Shown here in pieces: positions 8,781-18,053 of a DNA stretch of 64,000 nucleotides. The translations under genes were made by a program, and so were the position numbers. The notes beneath the pieces were generated by a model that was not told the origin of the DNA, ran no database searches, and saw nothing but the letters and a program-made list of their open reading frames with translations. Every line of letters begins with the position of its first letter. The stretch's first letter is position 1. This DNA comes from Chryseobacterium vrystaatense. GTDB taxonomy: Bacteria > Bacteroidota > Bacteroidia > Flavobacteriales > Weeksellaceae. The stretch covers positions 186,001 to 250,000 of the forward strand of contig NZ_JPRI01000005.1 in assembly GCF_000737765.1 (NCBI RefSeq), given 5' to 3'.

Positions 8781-11321
8781 TTATACGGTTTTCTCAGTTA
8801 GCTGTTCTTTCTTCTTATTTTTATTCATCCAGAAAATCCCGAATGCACTCAGTGCAATAAATAATCCGAAGCAGAAAAGTGACAGCCATTTACCTTTTTC
8901 AATGACCTCAGGTTCAAAAACCATTCTGATGTTATGGTTTCCTGCAGGAACGTGTACAGCACGCAAGAGATAATCTGCTTTGATGTACGGAACTTCTTTT
9001 TCGTCTACAAACATTTTCCATCCGTGAGGATAGTAGATCTCAGAAAATACAGCCAGTTGAGGTGTTTTTGACTGAGACTTAAACTCCAGTTCATTTGGCT
9101 GATATTTCGTTAAATTGATAAATGCTGTAGAATCTGCCTGAACTGTTTTATTATTGAAATATGATTTATCTGATGATGCAATGACAGCGGTTTTCTTACT
9201 GTCAATTACTCCGATAGATTTAATTTCTTCGTTAGGGGTATTGACGAATTTCAGATCACTTACAAACCATGCATTTCCGTTGGCTTTAGTGTTCGGCATT
9301 GCCTGAGGTTTTTCAGGTCCGCCCATAACCCAATATTTGGCGTTAAGAAGATTAAGTATATTCGGTACTTTTACAGAATCCATGACCTGAAAATATTCAT
9401 TGATCACGTCGTCATATCTTCTCAATTTTACAGCATGGTAACCTCCGATTGAAGATTTGAAATAAGAAGTGTTCGTCTCGCTGAATGTTCCTAAAATATT
9501 GTTGAAAACTCTGTAATGCGTTTTGTCTTTTTCGGCAATGGTTTCCAGTGTTTTATTAACATTAACATTAGCTAAAATAGATTCTAAATTTGGATTTCCC
9601 TGAACTTTTTCGGCCAGAAGATCAGAACTTTCAGTCTGGAATGGGTTCTCAGCAAAAACCTTGTCTACATAATTTTCATCATTCAGGTAACGCTTGTTTA
9701 CAGTCCAAAGATCAAATAAACTTACAGTTCCAATAATGATTAAGGCGATGTTCTGGCTCAGTTTCTGTTTCATGGTCATGAACAGGACAGCTGCCGTAAT
9801 AGCCACATAGATCAACGCTTTTATAGCATCAATTCTGAATAATTTAAATCTCTCCTCAGTAAGATAATCCAGTAGGAAAGGTGGGAAATATGTTTTTTCT
9901 CCTTCTGTATAAAAACCAAGCAGTGATTTCCCAAAAAGAAGAAGAATCAGTAGAAGTCCTAAAGTTCCCCCACTTACATAAAGAAGAATTTTCTTCTTGT
10001 ATTCTTCGGTGAGTTTTTCGTCTGTAAAGAACCTGTAGATCCCGATAATGGCGATCAGCGGGCATAATAATTCGACAACCACTAAGATTGAGGAAGGAGC
10101 TCTGAATTTGCTGTAAAAAGGGACATAATCGATAAAGAAGTCGGAAAGCGGCATAAAGTTGCTTCCCCATGCCAGAAAAATGGAGAGAACTGAAGCCCCG
10201 AGAATCCAGTAACTGTATTTTTTCCACGCAAAGAAGAGTCCCAGTATGGCCAGAAAACAAACTACGGCTCCCTGATAAGCAGGACCGGAAGTTCCAGGCT
10301 GGTCTCCCCAATAGGTAACACCGTTAAAGCCTTTGGAGATCCTGTCCATTTCTGCCTGTGAACCTACATTCTCCTGGATAAGTTCCTGAACTCTGTTCAT
10401 TATTTCCTTTCCTTCAGGTTCCTGGCTTCCGCCACCCATAAGTCTTGGTATGAAAAGATTTAAAGTTTCCAGCTTTCCGTAGCTCCACATCAGAATACTC
10501 TCTTTATCCATTCCTGATTTTCCTGAAGTATGACTGTCATTGGTCAGGATCTGTTTTCCGCGGACTGTTTCTTTGATGTACTCAGAATTCGCAAGAATTC
10601 TTTGAGAGTTCATACCAACACCGATCGCGCATGAAGCGGCGATAATTCCTGATGAAATAAGGAAATGTTTCACTGAAACCTTTTTCAGGATCACTCTGAT
10701 CAGTTCAGAAAAGAATAAGAATCCTAAAGCCAGAAACAGGTAATAGGTCATCTGAGGGTGGTTGGCAGCAATCTGCAACCCCATAAACAGGGTAGTAGCG
10801 ATGAATCCCCAGATATACTGTTTCCTTATATAGACGAGTATAATCCCTGCAAGAAGCGGGGCAAAATACTCAATGGTATTGACTTTACCATTGTGCCCGG
10901 CCGCAATAATGATATAAAAATAGGTAGACAATCCAAAGAAAGTAGCACCTAATAAAGCATACTTCCAGTTTCTGACGGTTACCATTCCAAGGAAGAAGAA
11001 TCCCGCAAAAAGCAGGAACAGATAATTAACGGGTCTTGGCAGGAAGTTCAGATTGCTGTCGATCTTTTTGATAATGTCACCTTTAAACTGACTTCCCATC
11101 TGATAGGTTGGCATCCCGCCAAACATGGAATCACTCCAATAGGTTTCGTTTCCTGTATCGGCTCTATAGTCCAGAAGCTCTTTTGCGCCTCCTCTGTATT
11201 GTACGATATCATGTTGAAAAAGTTGTTTTCCTGAGAAAACAGGTGTGGAGTATAAAAATGCTAAAACTATAAATACAATTAATGAAATTGCAATATAAAT
11301 TAAGTTTTTATTTTTAGCCAT
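8781..11321 (-). CDS. YfhO family polytopic membrane protein
   Basis: 846 residues with about a dozen predicted membrane segments, starting with a segment at 8-28. The first extracytoplasmic loop holds the family block containing DIVQYRGGAKELLDYR. A C-terminal soluble domain before the last segment carries NHNIRMVFEPEV and is followed by a Lys-rich tail. YfhO proteins are GT-C-fold-like; the Bacillus and Listeria members take part in glycosylation of teichoic acids. In Bacteroidetes the family is widespread with no settled substrate. The neighbouring glycosyltransferase gene (25 bp downstream) supports a role in envelope glycan assembly, as an inference. Confidence 0.85.
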   Translation of the reverse strand: MAKNKNLIYIAISLIVFIVLAFLYSTPVFSGKQLFQHDIVQYRGGAKELLDYRADTGNETYWSDSMFGGMPTYQMGSQFKGDIIKKIDSNLNFLPRPVNYLFLLFAGFFFLGMVTVRNWKYALLGATFFGLSTYFYIIIAAGHNGKVNTIEYFAPLLAGIILVYIRKQYIWGFIATTLFMGLQIAANHPQMTYYLFLALGFLFFSELIRVILKKVSVKHFLISSGIIAASCAIGVGMNSQRILANSEYIKETVRGKQILTNDSHTSGKSGMDKESILMWSYGKLETLNLFIPRLMGGGSQEPEGKEIMNRVQELIQENVGSQAEMDRISKGFNGVTYWGDQPGTSGPAYQGAVVCFLAILGLFFAWKKYSYWILGASVLSIFLAWGSNFMPLSDFFIDYVPFYSKFRAPSSILVVVELLCPLIAIIGIYRFFTDEKLTEEYKKKILLYVSGGTLGLLLILLLFGKSLLGFYTEGEKTYFPPFLLDYLTEERFKLFRIDAIKALIYVAITAAVLFMTMKQKLSQNIALIIIGTVSLFDLWTVNKRYLNDENYVDKVFAENPFQTESSDLLAEKVQGNPNLESILANVNVNKTLETIAEKDKTHYRVFNNILGTFSETNTSYFKSSIGGYHAVKLRRYDDVINEYFQVMDSVKVPNILNLLNAKYWVMGGPEKPQAMPNTKANGNAWFVSDLKFVNTPNEEIKSIGVIDSKKTAVIASSDKSYFNNKTVQADSTAFINLTKYQPNELEFKSQSKTPQLAVFSEIYYPHGWKMFVDEKEVPYIKADYLLRAVHVPAGNHNIRMVFEPEVIEKGKWLSLFCFGLFIALSAFGIFWMNKNKKKEQLTEKTV

Positions 11322-11352
11322 GTTGGTTATTATCTTTTATTTCTTGGAAGTT

Positions 11353-11580
11353 TTACCTTTTGTCCTTACTTTCTTTTACCTCTTCATAGTCAACTGTTTC
11401 TGCATCCCAGTTGAGGTTCTGTTTATTCTTATTCGAGCTGTGTATATCCTGCTGTTTATTATTGTCCTTATTGTTATTGAATCTATAACTGTAAAAAGTC
11501 TTGAAGAATAGTCTTCTCAGAATATTCCAGACAAAGAACAAAATAATTGCTGTCAGTATGAGCTCAAGAATGTACTTCAT
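11353..11580 (-). CDS. Small membrane protein, DUF4834-like
   Basis: 75 residues: one N-terminal membrane helix (about 4-22), a basic stretch RRLFFKTFYSYRF, then an Asn/Lys-rich tail ending with the acidic NWDAETVDYEEVKE. This arrangement matches the small DUF4834 proteins found near yfhO in flavobacteria. The function is unknown. It ends 31 bp before the yfhO start and is likely co-transcribed. Confidence 0.7.
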   Translation of the reverse strand: MKYILELILTAIILFFVWNILRRLFFKTFYSYRFNNNKDNNKQQDIHSSNKNKQNLNWDAETVDYEEVKESKDKR

Positions 11581-11727
11581 AGTTTCTAATTTAAATTCAA
11601 AATCAAAAGTTCAGAGTTCAAAGTTTTTAGCGGTATACTGATTCACGATCAACAGTAAAAACCAACTTCCAAACCTAAAATCTAATTCTCAAATACTTTG
11701 ACTCTAAAACTTCTTTAATTCAATGAT

Positions 11728-12777
11728 TTATTTTCCTGAAGGATTGACCATTACAGAAGACTTGGACGTACTTTTCATAGACTGCGACTGTTTTCCGTCT
11801 GAAATAGTTTCAATCTGTGTTGTTTTTACATCAATATTCTGGTTAGTAATCCAACCTGTACTTTGGTCAAATTTAATGGTTCCGTTCTGAGCAAGTTCAC
11901 TGCTTAGACTGTGTGTGATCTGCCCTTGCGTTTTCTTTTCTGTTTTTTTAGGAATTCCTCCTGTTACAGAAATTTCTGCGGCTCCGTTTCCTACACTTTT
12001 CAATACATAGTTTGAAGTTACTTTAACGCTTCCGCTTGCATCAGCATTTTCTGAAGTACTCCATTTTTCACCGATTTTCACTCCTTTCTTAGGAATGATC
12101 GTTAAATTTTTATTAAGCTGGTCTTTCAATACTTTTTCATTGAAAGTTTCCTTAAGACTGGCTACAACACTTGCTTTCTGGTTGGCATCTTTAATTAGGC
12201 TTCCCACTGCAGTGGTAACTTTCGTATAAACAGCGTCGAAACCTGTAATAGAGATTACATTTCCTTTAGTGTCCATTTTCACGTTAAGTTTATTTCCTGT
12301 GAGCGCCTTGTTGATATTCCAGATCATTTTCAAGTCGTCTTCTTTCGGAAGAGCCTGCTTGGTATCAACGATGACCGTTTTTCCCTGAGCACTCTGTGAA
12401 TTTCTTTTAGCCACAAGATTAAGGGTCATGTCATATACATTGCCTTTGATATCATTTACAGTGAAATTCATTTCGTCTGTAGATTCACTGGTTGCTGTAA
12501 TTGTTTTTCCCTGCGGATCTTCCATTGTCTTAACGTCTCTTTGATACGTAGTAAGCGGGTAGGTTTTTCCTTTTTCCAGTTTAAAAGTCTGAATGAAAAT
12601 TCCTGCCGAATCTTTGATCGCAGGGTTTTCAGCCACTTTCGCTACTGAATCAGCAGGAACTTCTACGGTAACTGTTTTTCCTGTTTTAGGATCTACTTTA
12701 GTAATGGTTGCTGTTTCTTTTTTACAAGAGACAAGCGCTATAGATGAGATGAGCATTAAAGCTGCTACGTTTTTCAT
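11728..12777 (-). CDS. DUF6263-like lipoprotein
   Basis: About 349 residues from the ATG at 12777. A longer frame reaches 12840, but only the 12777 start gives a proper lipoprotein signal (MKNVAALMLISSIALVSC, lipobox LVSC). The mature part is a beta-rich secreted domain with the repeated theme TxxxSTDEMNFTV, matching proteins annotated DUF6263 in flavobacteria. The C terminus is Ser/Lys-rich. Its role is unknown. It lies between the DUF4834 gene and rlmB, both on the same strand. Confidence 0.75.
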   Translation of the reverse strand: MKNVAALMLISSIALVSCKKETATITKVDPKTGKTVTVEVPADSVAKVAENPAIKDSAGIFIQTFKLEKGKTYPLTTYQRDVKTMEDPQGKTITATSESTDEMNFTVNDIKGNVYDMTLNLVAKRNSQSAQGKTVIVDTKQALPKEDDLKMIWNINKALTGNKLNVKMDTKGNVISITGFDAVYTKVTTAVGSLIKDANQKASVVASLKETFNEKVLKDQLNKNLTIIPKKGVKIGEKWSTSENADASGSVKVTSNYVLKSVGNGAAEISVTGGIPKKTEKKTQGQITHSLSSELAQNGTIKFDQSTGWITNQNIDVKTTQIETISDGKQSQSMKSTSKSSVMVNPSGK

Positions 12778-12875
12778 TTTAATTCTTTTAAGTTTAAATT
12801 TTACTGATATTTTTGTTCTGTGTATCAATAACGATACCACAAAACATCACGATAAAACACTTATATCCTTACTGA

Positions 12876-13640
12876 TTAAAGATTGGGAGCCGCTACGATT
12901 TTCTGTCTTACTGCTTCATACAAAATTGCACCGCATGCTACAGAAACGTTCAGAGACTGTGTCTTCCCTTCGATCGGAAGTTTTATTTTCTCGTCCGAAT
13001 GATGCATAACTTCTTTAGAAATTCCGGTCTCTTCATTTCCCATTACAATAGCACAAGGTTCTGTGAAATTCACATCATAGATCAGTTTCTGAGCTTTTTC
13101 AGTGGCTGCAAATACTGAGATACCACTCTGTTGAAGGAAATCTACTGCATGGGCAAGATTCGGTTCTTTGCAGATCTTGATATTATAAAGTGCTCCTGCA
13201 GAAGTCTTGATAGCATCTGAATTAATTGGTGCTCCTCCTTTTTCAGGAATAATGATAGCATCTACACCCACACATTCTGCTGTTCTGCATATTGCTCCGA
13301 AGTTTCTCACATCTGTAAGTCTGTCAAGAATCAGCAGGAAAGGAGTTTTTCCTTCTTCAAATAACTGCGGAACAAGATCTTCCACTCTGTGAAACGGAAC
13401 ATCTGAAATAAAAGCAACTACACCCTGATGATTTTTTCTTGTAAAACGGTTCAGTTTTTCAATGGGAACATAGTTGGGACGGATTTTATGTTGAGCTAAA
13501 ATAGTTTTCAGCTCAGCGTAGATAGGCCCCTGAAGTGCATTCTGCACAAAGATCTTATCAATTGTTTTCCCGGCTTCGATAGCTTCTATTACAGGACGAA
13601 GTCCGAAAATGAAATCGTCTTTTTTGTTGTCGTTTGTCAA
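12876..13640 (-). CDS. rlmB: 23S rRNA (guanosine-2'-O-)-methyltransferase RlmB (TrmH/SpoU family)
   Basis: 254 residues. The N-terminal substrate-binding domain (about 8-80) begins FIFGLRPVIEAIEAGK. The C-terminal SPOUT trefoil-knot domain has the three SpoU motifs: RNFGAICRTAECVGVDAI, AIVMGNEETGISKEV and LNVSVACGAILYEAVRQ. RlmB methylates G2251 of 23S rRNA in the peptidyl transferase centre using S-adenosylmethionine. Length and motifs are complete. It may instead act on another rRNA or tRNA position, since SpoU paralogues are similar. Confidence 0.9.
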   Translation of the reverse strand: MTNDNKKDDFIFGLRPVIEAIEAGKTIDKIFVQNALQGPIYAELKTILAQHKIRPNYVPIEKLNRFTRKNHQGVVAFISDVPFHRVEDLVPQLFEEGKTPFLLILDRLTDVRNFGAICRTAECVGVDAIIIPEKGGAPINSDAIKTSAGALYNIKICKEPNLAHAVDFLQQSGISVFAATEKAQKLIYDVNFTEPCAIVMGNEETGISKEVMHHSDEKIKLPIEGKTQSLNVSVACGAILYEAVRQKIVAAPNL

Positions 13641-13664
13641 AATTTATTTTTTCTGTTGTTAAAC

Positions 13665-14237
13665 TTATTCTAGGCAGGGAGGCTCTTCCACAGTTTTATA
13701 TTTGCTTTCAAAATGAGCGTCTGTAGTAGTAATACCTGCAATTTTTCTTTCATCATTATAAACATCCCATACTGCCTGGTTGTTATCCTTTATATTCAAT
13801 GTATAATTTACATTTTCCTGCCCTTTTTCTGCATTTTCATCAAGCAGTTCAAAGACATAAGTATTTCGTTTTTTTTTGATGTTTTTTATTTTAAAATAAT
13901 AAGCATCCTGTCCAATTACATGTTCCAATGCATATTTCCCATGATTGCTCAAAATTATTTTTTGGTTTTGATAATCACATGGGATGTATATAATATATTT
14001 TGAGCCATCTTTTGTGAGCATTGTCCATTCTTTTGGAAGAGATTTGAAAATGTCTTCCATAGTATCGACGCTTTTTATTTCCGTAGGATGAACCTCTGAA
14101 CTTTTGCTGGCTGATGGTTTTGAAATACTGTCAGCAGACTGAGGTTTTACAGGGTCAGCTTTAGGGGAACAGCTCTCCAAACTAAAGATGAGTGAGCCTA
14201 AAAGAAACAGCGGCAAATAAAAACTTTTTTTTATCAA
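13665..14237 (-). CDS. Predicted lipoprotein of unknown function
   Basis: 190 residues with a lipoprotein signal (lipobox LESC, Cys near residue 23), followed by a Ser/Lys/Pro-rich linker to about residue 50. A soluble beta-rich domain contains KYIIYIPCDYQNQKIILSNH and ends in PPCLE with a second Cys. No family recognised. It lies between rlmB and the DinB gene, same strand, five bases after the DinB stop, so it is likely in one operon with DinB. Confidence 0.7.
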   Translation of the reverse strand: MIKKSFYLPLFLLGSLIFSLESCSPKADPVKPQSADSISKPSASKSSEVHPTEIKSVDTMEDIFKSLPKEWTMLTKDGSKYIIYIPCDYQNQKIILSNHGKYALEHVIGQDAYYFKIKNIKKKRNTYVFELLDENAEKGQENVNYTLNIKDNNQAVWDVYNDERKIAGITTTDAHFESKYKTVEEPPCLE

Positions 14238-14241
14238 AATA

Positions 14242-14712
14242 CTAATATTTTTCTCCTAATATGGCCCTCTTCTGCGCCATAATGTAGCCATAATGTAGGC
14301 TTTCATGCATGTTGTTGAAGATAATGGCATCCTGAATACTTTTCAGATCCATCCCAAAACTGGTGGTGTATGGGGTATAGTCTGAGAAGAAGTCGCTGTC
14401 ATAATCTTTCATCAGAATCTTTGAGGTTTCGGTGAGCAAAAACTCAAGATCTTCCACTTCAGATTTTTGTACATTCAGGTTGGGAAGAGTACCTTTTTTA
14501 TAAGTTTCGATCCAATATTTATCAATTCTGAAAGGATTTCCACTCAGATAATAATGCAGCAGCTGTTGGGTAGCAACGGTATGTGCAATATTCCAATACA
14601 TATTGTTATTGTAACCGTCAGGAATCAGCAGAAGGTCTTCATGAGAAGTATTCTGTAAGATGCCTAAAAGGTTCTTTCTTACCTGTCTGTGTGCTTGAAA
14701 ATGATAATTCAT
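14242..14712 (-). CDS. DinB-family protein (four-helix bundle, putative metal-dependent)
   Basis: 156 residues from the ATG at 14712; an upstream ATG at 14736 would add eight residues but MNYHFQAHRQVRKNLLG is the usual start of this group. Three His residues sit at the DinB metal-ligand positions: NIAHTVATQ in the first half, and NNMHESLHYGYIMAQKR near the end. DinB/DfsB/BstA proteins are often thiol-dependent transferases; substrate not predictable. A promoter-like TATTTTTG on the minus strand lies at 14844-14837. Confidence 0.8.
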   Translation of the reverse strand: MNYHFQAHRQVRKNLLGILQNTSHEDLLLIPDGYNNNMYWNIAHTVATQQLLHYYLSGNPFRIDKYWIETYKKGTLPNLNVQKSEVEDLEFLLTETSKILMKDYDSDFFSDYTPYTTSFGMDLKSIQDAIIFNNMHESLHYGYIMAQKRAILGEKY

Positions 14713-14836
14713 TTTACAAAATTTTTTAATCACCAAAAATAGTCTAATAAACTGGAAGCGACAATTTTTTGAAGAAATGATTAAATTAAATATTCTTAAA
14801 TCGTGAAAAAATATGTTAATTTTTATAACATCTGTG

Positions 14837-14844
14837 CAAAAATA
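14837..14844 (-). promoter_or_regulatory. Predicted -7 promoter box for the DinB gene
   Basis: TATTTTTG on the minus strand fits TAnnTTTG. It lies between the hairpin at 14876-14910 and the DinB start, so the upstream T9SS gene and DinB appear to be separate transcripts. Confidence 0.5.
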
Positions 14845-14875
14845 AAGGCTGGCAGTCTGGCCCTGTTAGAAAATG

Positions 14876-14910
14876 AAACACTCCTTTGAAGAATATCCAA
14901 AGGAGTGTTT
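14876..14910. terminator. Hairpin terminator, probably bidirectional
   Basis: A perfect 13-bp stem (14876-14888 with 14898-14910) and a 9-base loop. The plus strand continues with six T. The minus strand continues TTTCATTTTCT. It lies about 70 bp downstream of the stop of the minus-strand T9SS gene. No plus-strand gene precedes it, so its main use is probably on the minus strand. Confidence 0.65.
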
Positions 14911-14981
14911 TTTATGTGTTGTCAGTTGAGTACCTATATTCCGTCATCATGGATTTTCAGTGCTCGTCTACCTTGTAGTTG

Positions 14982-16319
14982 TTACTTTTTGATAATTTTA
15001 TGTTTGAAAGTAATGCCATCCTTCAAAACAATATTCAGAAAATAGATTCCTGTACTGTAGGCAGAAATATCTATTCTATTTTCTCCACGGGTTTCAGATA
15101 GCTTTTTTCCGTCGATGCTGAAAAGACTTATTGAAGCTACATCTGCTTTTGATCTTATATTAACGTAATCAGAAGTAGGATTAGGGTAGATGCTTACATC
15201 TACTGTCTTAATATCCTTTACATCCAAAGCGCCAGAGCTTTTAGCCTGCATGTAAACAGATAGATATACATCTCCCTGCTGTTGATTAAAAACCGCTGTT
15301 GGAATGGTATGTTTCAGGGTGTGGTTTCCAGCCGTTATATTAGGCATTGAGAATCCTCTTATAGGAACTGAATTACCGGGACACCAGTTGTTCCATGAAG
15401 TCCATTCTGCTAATGATTTTGGTGCAGCGCCATAGATTCCGTTACCCTGCGTGTTATAGACTCTGAATGGTTCACAGGAAATCCCTCCGGGAGTATACGT
15501 AAGCATTTGTACATCGTCTATATAAGTGTAATTCTGCCTTCTTACATATTCTTCACCGCCACTGTTGGCACCATGAGGAGTGGATATCACATAGAAACGG
15601 GCATTGGTGACAGCATTTGGAAGGTTGAAGTTAACAATTCTTACGGTTTCACCGGGAACATCCGTGCTGTTATAGTTGTTTAATGTCTTGTAGGTTAATA
15701 TAGGAACAATTGAGTTTTGGTCTGAGATGGCAGCTCCGGTATCTGTTGAGAAGAATGTAAGATTTCCTGAGAAAACATCGATTCTTCCAGCGCATCCGGC
15801 AACTTCAGTTTGTGCTGCATATGGGACACCAAAAACATCCAGTTCCATATACATATCATAGGTAGTTCGTAACGTGGTATCGTGAAATACACTATACATA
15901 TTACTTAAATCATAAGTGTAAGGAACTTCCGTAGGGGAGCGGTTTTTGCTCATAAACGGAGTGATGTATCTTCCTACTTCAATTCTTTTTACATTAGGGT
16001 CATTCGTAGTATAAGTGGGCTGGTTTTTGGGTACCATAGCCAGGTAGACACTTCCAAGACGGTCATAATTATCACACAATGCACCTATGCTTACTCTCAT
16101 GGCAATTTTTGCCTTAAACGAATTGAGTTCAGCATCTGTAAGTTTTCTTGCATATCTTGTATTACCTAATCTGATTAGACCGGGAGGTACCGGCTCCGAT
16201 ACTGTTGCCGCGTAACCGTCATAATAAACCGCATCCGAAATCAAATTCATCCTGTTTGTCGTCTGTCCGTTAAAGAGACCTGCAAAAAGAATGCTTGCAA
16301 AAAATAGCTTTTGATACAT
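14982..16319 (-). CDS. Secreted protein with T9SS type A sorting domain
   Basis: 445 residues with an N-terminal signal peptide (about 1-19, ending near FNGQ). The last 75 residues form a type A T9SS sorting domain: VSIYPNPTSDYVNI, then ISLFSIDGKKLSE and IYFLNIVLKDG...KHKIIKK. The body (about 20-370) is Tyr/Thr/Asn-rich and contains a peptide-N-glycosidase F-like stretch (DVFGVPYAAQTEVAGCAGRIDVFSG... and GGEEYVRRQNYTY). A PNGase-F-like or related jelly-roll fold is therefore possible but not proven. It is translocated across the outer membrane by T9SS and then cell-attached or released. Confidence 0.85.
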   Translation of the reverse strand: MYQKLFFASILFAGLFNGQTTNRMNLISDAVYYDGYAATVSEPVPPGLIRLGNTRYARKLTDAELNSFKAKIAMRVSIGALCDNYDRLGSVYLAMVPKNQPTYTTNDPNVKRIEVGRYITPFMSKNRSPTEVPYTYDLSNMYSVFHDTTLRTTYDMYMELDVFGVPYAAQTEVAGCAGRIDVFSGNLTFFSTDTGAAISDQNSIVPILTYKTLNNYNSTDVPGETVRIVNFNLPNAVTNARFYVISTPHGANSGGEEYVRRQNYTYIDDVQMLTYTPGGISCEPFRVYNTQGNGIYGAAPKSLAEWTSWNNWCPGNSVPIRGFSMPNITAGNHTLKHTIPTAVFNQQQGDVYLSVYMQAKSSGALDVKDIKTVDVSIYPNPTSDYVNIRSKADVASISLFSIDGKKLSETRGENRIDISAYSTGIYFLNIVLKDGITFKHKIIKK

Positions 16320-16336
16320 ATTGTCCGTATTTGCAA

Positions 16337-16344
16337 CAAATATA
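16337..16344 (-). promoter_or_regulatory. Predicted -7 box of the T9SS protein gene
   Basis: TATATTTG on the minus strand, 17 bases before the ATG at 16319, fits TAnnTTTG. No well-placed -33 TTTG was noted. Confidence 0.4.
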
Positions 16345-16451
16345 TTAAATATTCGCTGATAATGTTATGATGTATTATTAAAAAATCACATTTATTTGAA
16401 AAATTAGAATTTTATATTTAAATTAGCCAAATATTCAATATTAATTTATCA

Positions 16452-17750
16452 ATGATGAAAAAAATTTTACTTTTATCTTTGTTATCGATAGCATTCGCGC
16501 TTAATGCCCAAATCAATTTAAACATCGGAAGTACAAATGTAGGAACTGCACCAATAAGCAGTTTTTTTTCGTATTCTTATGTTCAGCAGATCTATCCCAA
16601 ACAGGAATTAAATGCTAACGCCGCAGGAAATATTACCGGTCTCACATTTTATGTGGATCCATCGGCTACTATAAATGATTCCTCGGATTGGACTGTTTAT
16701 CTTGGGCATACCACAAAGACAGCCTTCGCATCCGGAACAGATTGGATTCCTGCTACGCAGCTTACCCAGGTTTTTGCTGGTGCTGTAACTAAAAACAATA
16801 ATAAAGTCGAGGTAACTTTTGCAACACCATTTGCCTATAATAACAGTGATAATTTAGTGATTGCTGCAAAGGAGAATTCTCAGAGTATTGATATCAATAA
16901 CTTCGATGAGGCATTTCGTGTCTATCCGCATATCCCATATTCTACTCTGTATTATAAGGGAGACCGTATGGTAGTTGATCCTGCAACGCCACCCGGAGGA
17001 ATAAGAGCGGATTACAAATCTGCAGTTACTATTGCAGGATTAACGCCTAAACCCGGCCCTTCATGTCCTTTTATCAGTTATCCTGCAAATAATAATCAGG
17101 TTGTTCCTCTTCTTCCTAATATCAAGTGGTTTGCAGTCTTAGGTGCAGATTCCTATAAAGTTTCATTAGGCACAACTCCGGGAGGTACTGATATTATTAA
17201 TCAGCAGGCTGTGACTGGGACGAACTTTACCCCTTCAGCTGCTCTTAACCGGGATACCAATTATTATTTAAAAGTTACTGCTGTTTCAGCGGGACTTGAG
17301 TCTTTGGACTGTACAAATATTACCTTTAAAACTATTCCTCCTATACCTGTCAATGATGAATGTTCTGGTGCGTTGCCTGCATCTGTTTTCCCTTATACTT
17401 ATACGCAAAGTGATGGAGTATCTGCGACTAACAATGGTGGATTTATCAATACGTGTTCTGATGCTATGAATGACGGGACCTGGTTTAAATTTACCGGAGA
17501 TGGCGGTCAGTTTACAGTGGGTATCACGATGCCTGCAGGGAGTACTTATGATCCCCAAATGGATATATACAGTGGCGCGTGTAATAGTTTAATATGTGTA
17601 AAAGCAGTGGATAACGGAGGCGGCGGTGCAGCAGAATCCTTTACATTCACCACTGTGGCAGGAACCGAATATTTCATCAATGTTGGAGCCTATGAAGAAA
17701 CAGTCGATATGCCGGAAAATGTCTTTACTATTAAAATTATTAAGCTTTAA
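16452..17750 (+). CDS. Secreted fibronectin-like/PPC-like protein of unknown function
   Basis: 432 residues. Signal peptide MKKILLLSLLSIAFALNAQ. An N-terminal beta domain (about 20-195) is followed by a fibronectin-III-like domain (about 200-300) with FAVLGADSYKVSLGT. A C-terminal pre-peptidase-like beta sandwich (about 300-432) begins NDECSGALPASVFPYTYTQSDG and contains DPQMDIYSGACNSLICVKAVDNGGGG. No T9SS sorting domain is present at the C terminus, unlike its neighbour. The second of two Met codons (16455) would be an equally good start. Confidence 0.75.
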   Translation: MMKKILLLSLLSIAFALNAQINLNIGSTNVGTAPISSFFSYSYVQQIYPKQELNANAAGNITGLTFYVDPSATINDSSDWTVYLGHTTKTAFASGTDWIPATQLTQVFAGAVTKNNNKVEVTFATPFAYNNSDNLVIAAKENSQSIDINNFDEAFRVYPHIPYSTLYYKGDRMVVDPATPPGGIRADYKSAVTIAGLTPKPGPSCPFISYPANNNQVVPLLPNIKWFAVLGADSYKVSLGTTPGGTDIINQQAVTGTNFTPSAALNRDTNYYLKVTAVSAGLESLDCTNITFKTIPPIPVNDECSGALPASVFPYTYTQSDGVSATNNGGFINTCSDAMNDGTWFKFTGDGGQFTVGITMPAGSTYDPQMDIYSGACNSLICVKAVDNGGGGAAESFTFTTVAGTEYFINVGAYEETVDMPENVFTIKIIKL

Positions 17751-17884
17751 GTAAATGACTGGTCAATTGTAAACGGTCAATTTCAATAATTGAGGATAAT
17801 GAACGATTGACTGACGAAGCAATATTCACTATTCACATACAAAATACCTGATTTAACAAATAATTTTATTAGAAATTATTACTG

Positions 17885-17945
17885 TAACTTTCACTACATG
17901 AATTGATTTTATGCAGTGAAAGTTATATTGTTTGGTTTTCAATGT
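17885..17945 (+). terminator. Hairpin terminator after the secreted protein gene
   Basis: An 11-bp stem (TAACTTTCACT, arms 17885-17895 and 17915-17925) is followed by a T-rich but interrupted tract. The rest of the 303-bp gap 17751-18053 shows no ORF or motif that I would call. Confidence 0.5.
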
Positions 17946-18053
17946 CTTACCAATTCAGGAATATTTAACAAACTTTAACTCAAAAATGGCATTCATTATG
18001 TTGATTAATGCCAGTATTTATCAGAAATTTACCACCTATTTTTAAATAAAGCT

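Noticed and set aside
9856..10311. 151-codon ORF on the minus strand inside the YfhO gene
   Set aside because: A frame-shifted shadow of YfhO with Ser/Arg-rich nonsense composition.
14740..14910. Plus-strand small RNA ending at the strong hairpin at 14876-14910
   Set aside because: No plus-strand promoter-like box was found. The hairpin fits as the terminator of the minus-strand T9SS gene, followed by a minus-strand promoter for DinB.
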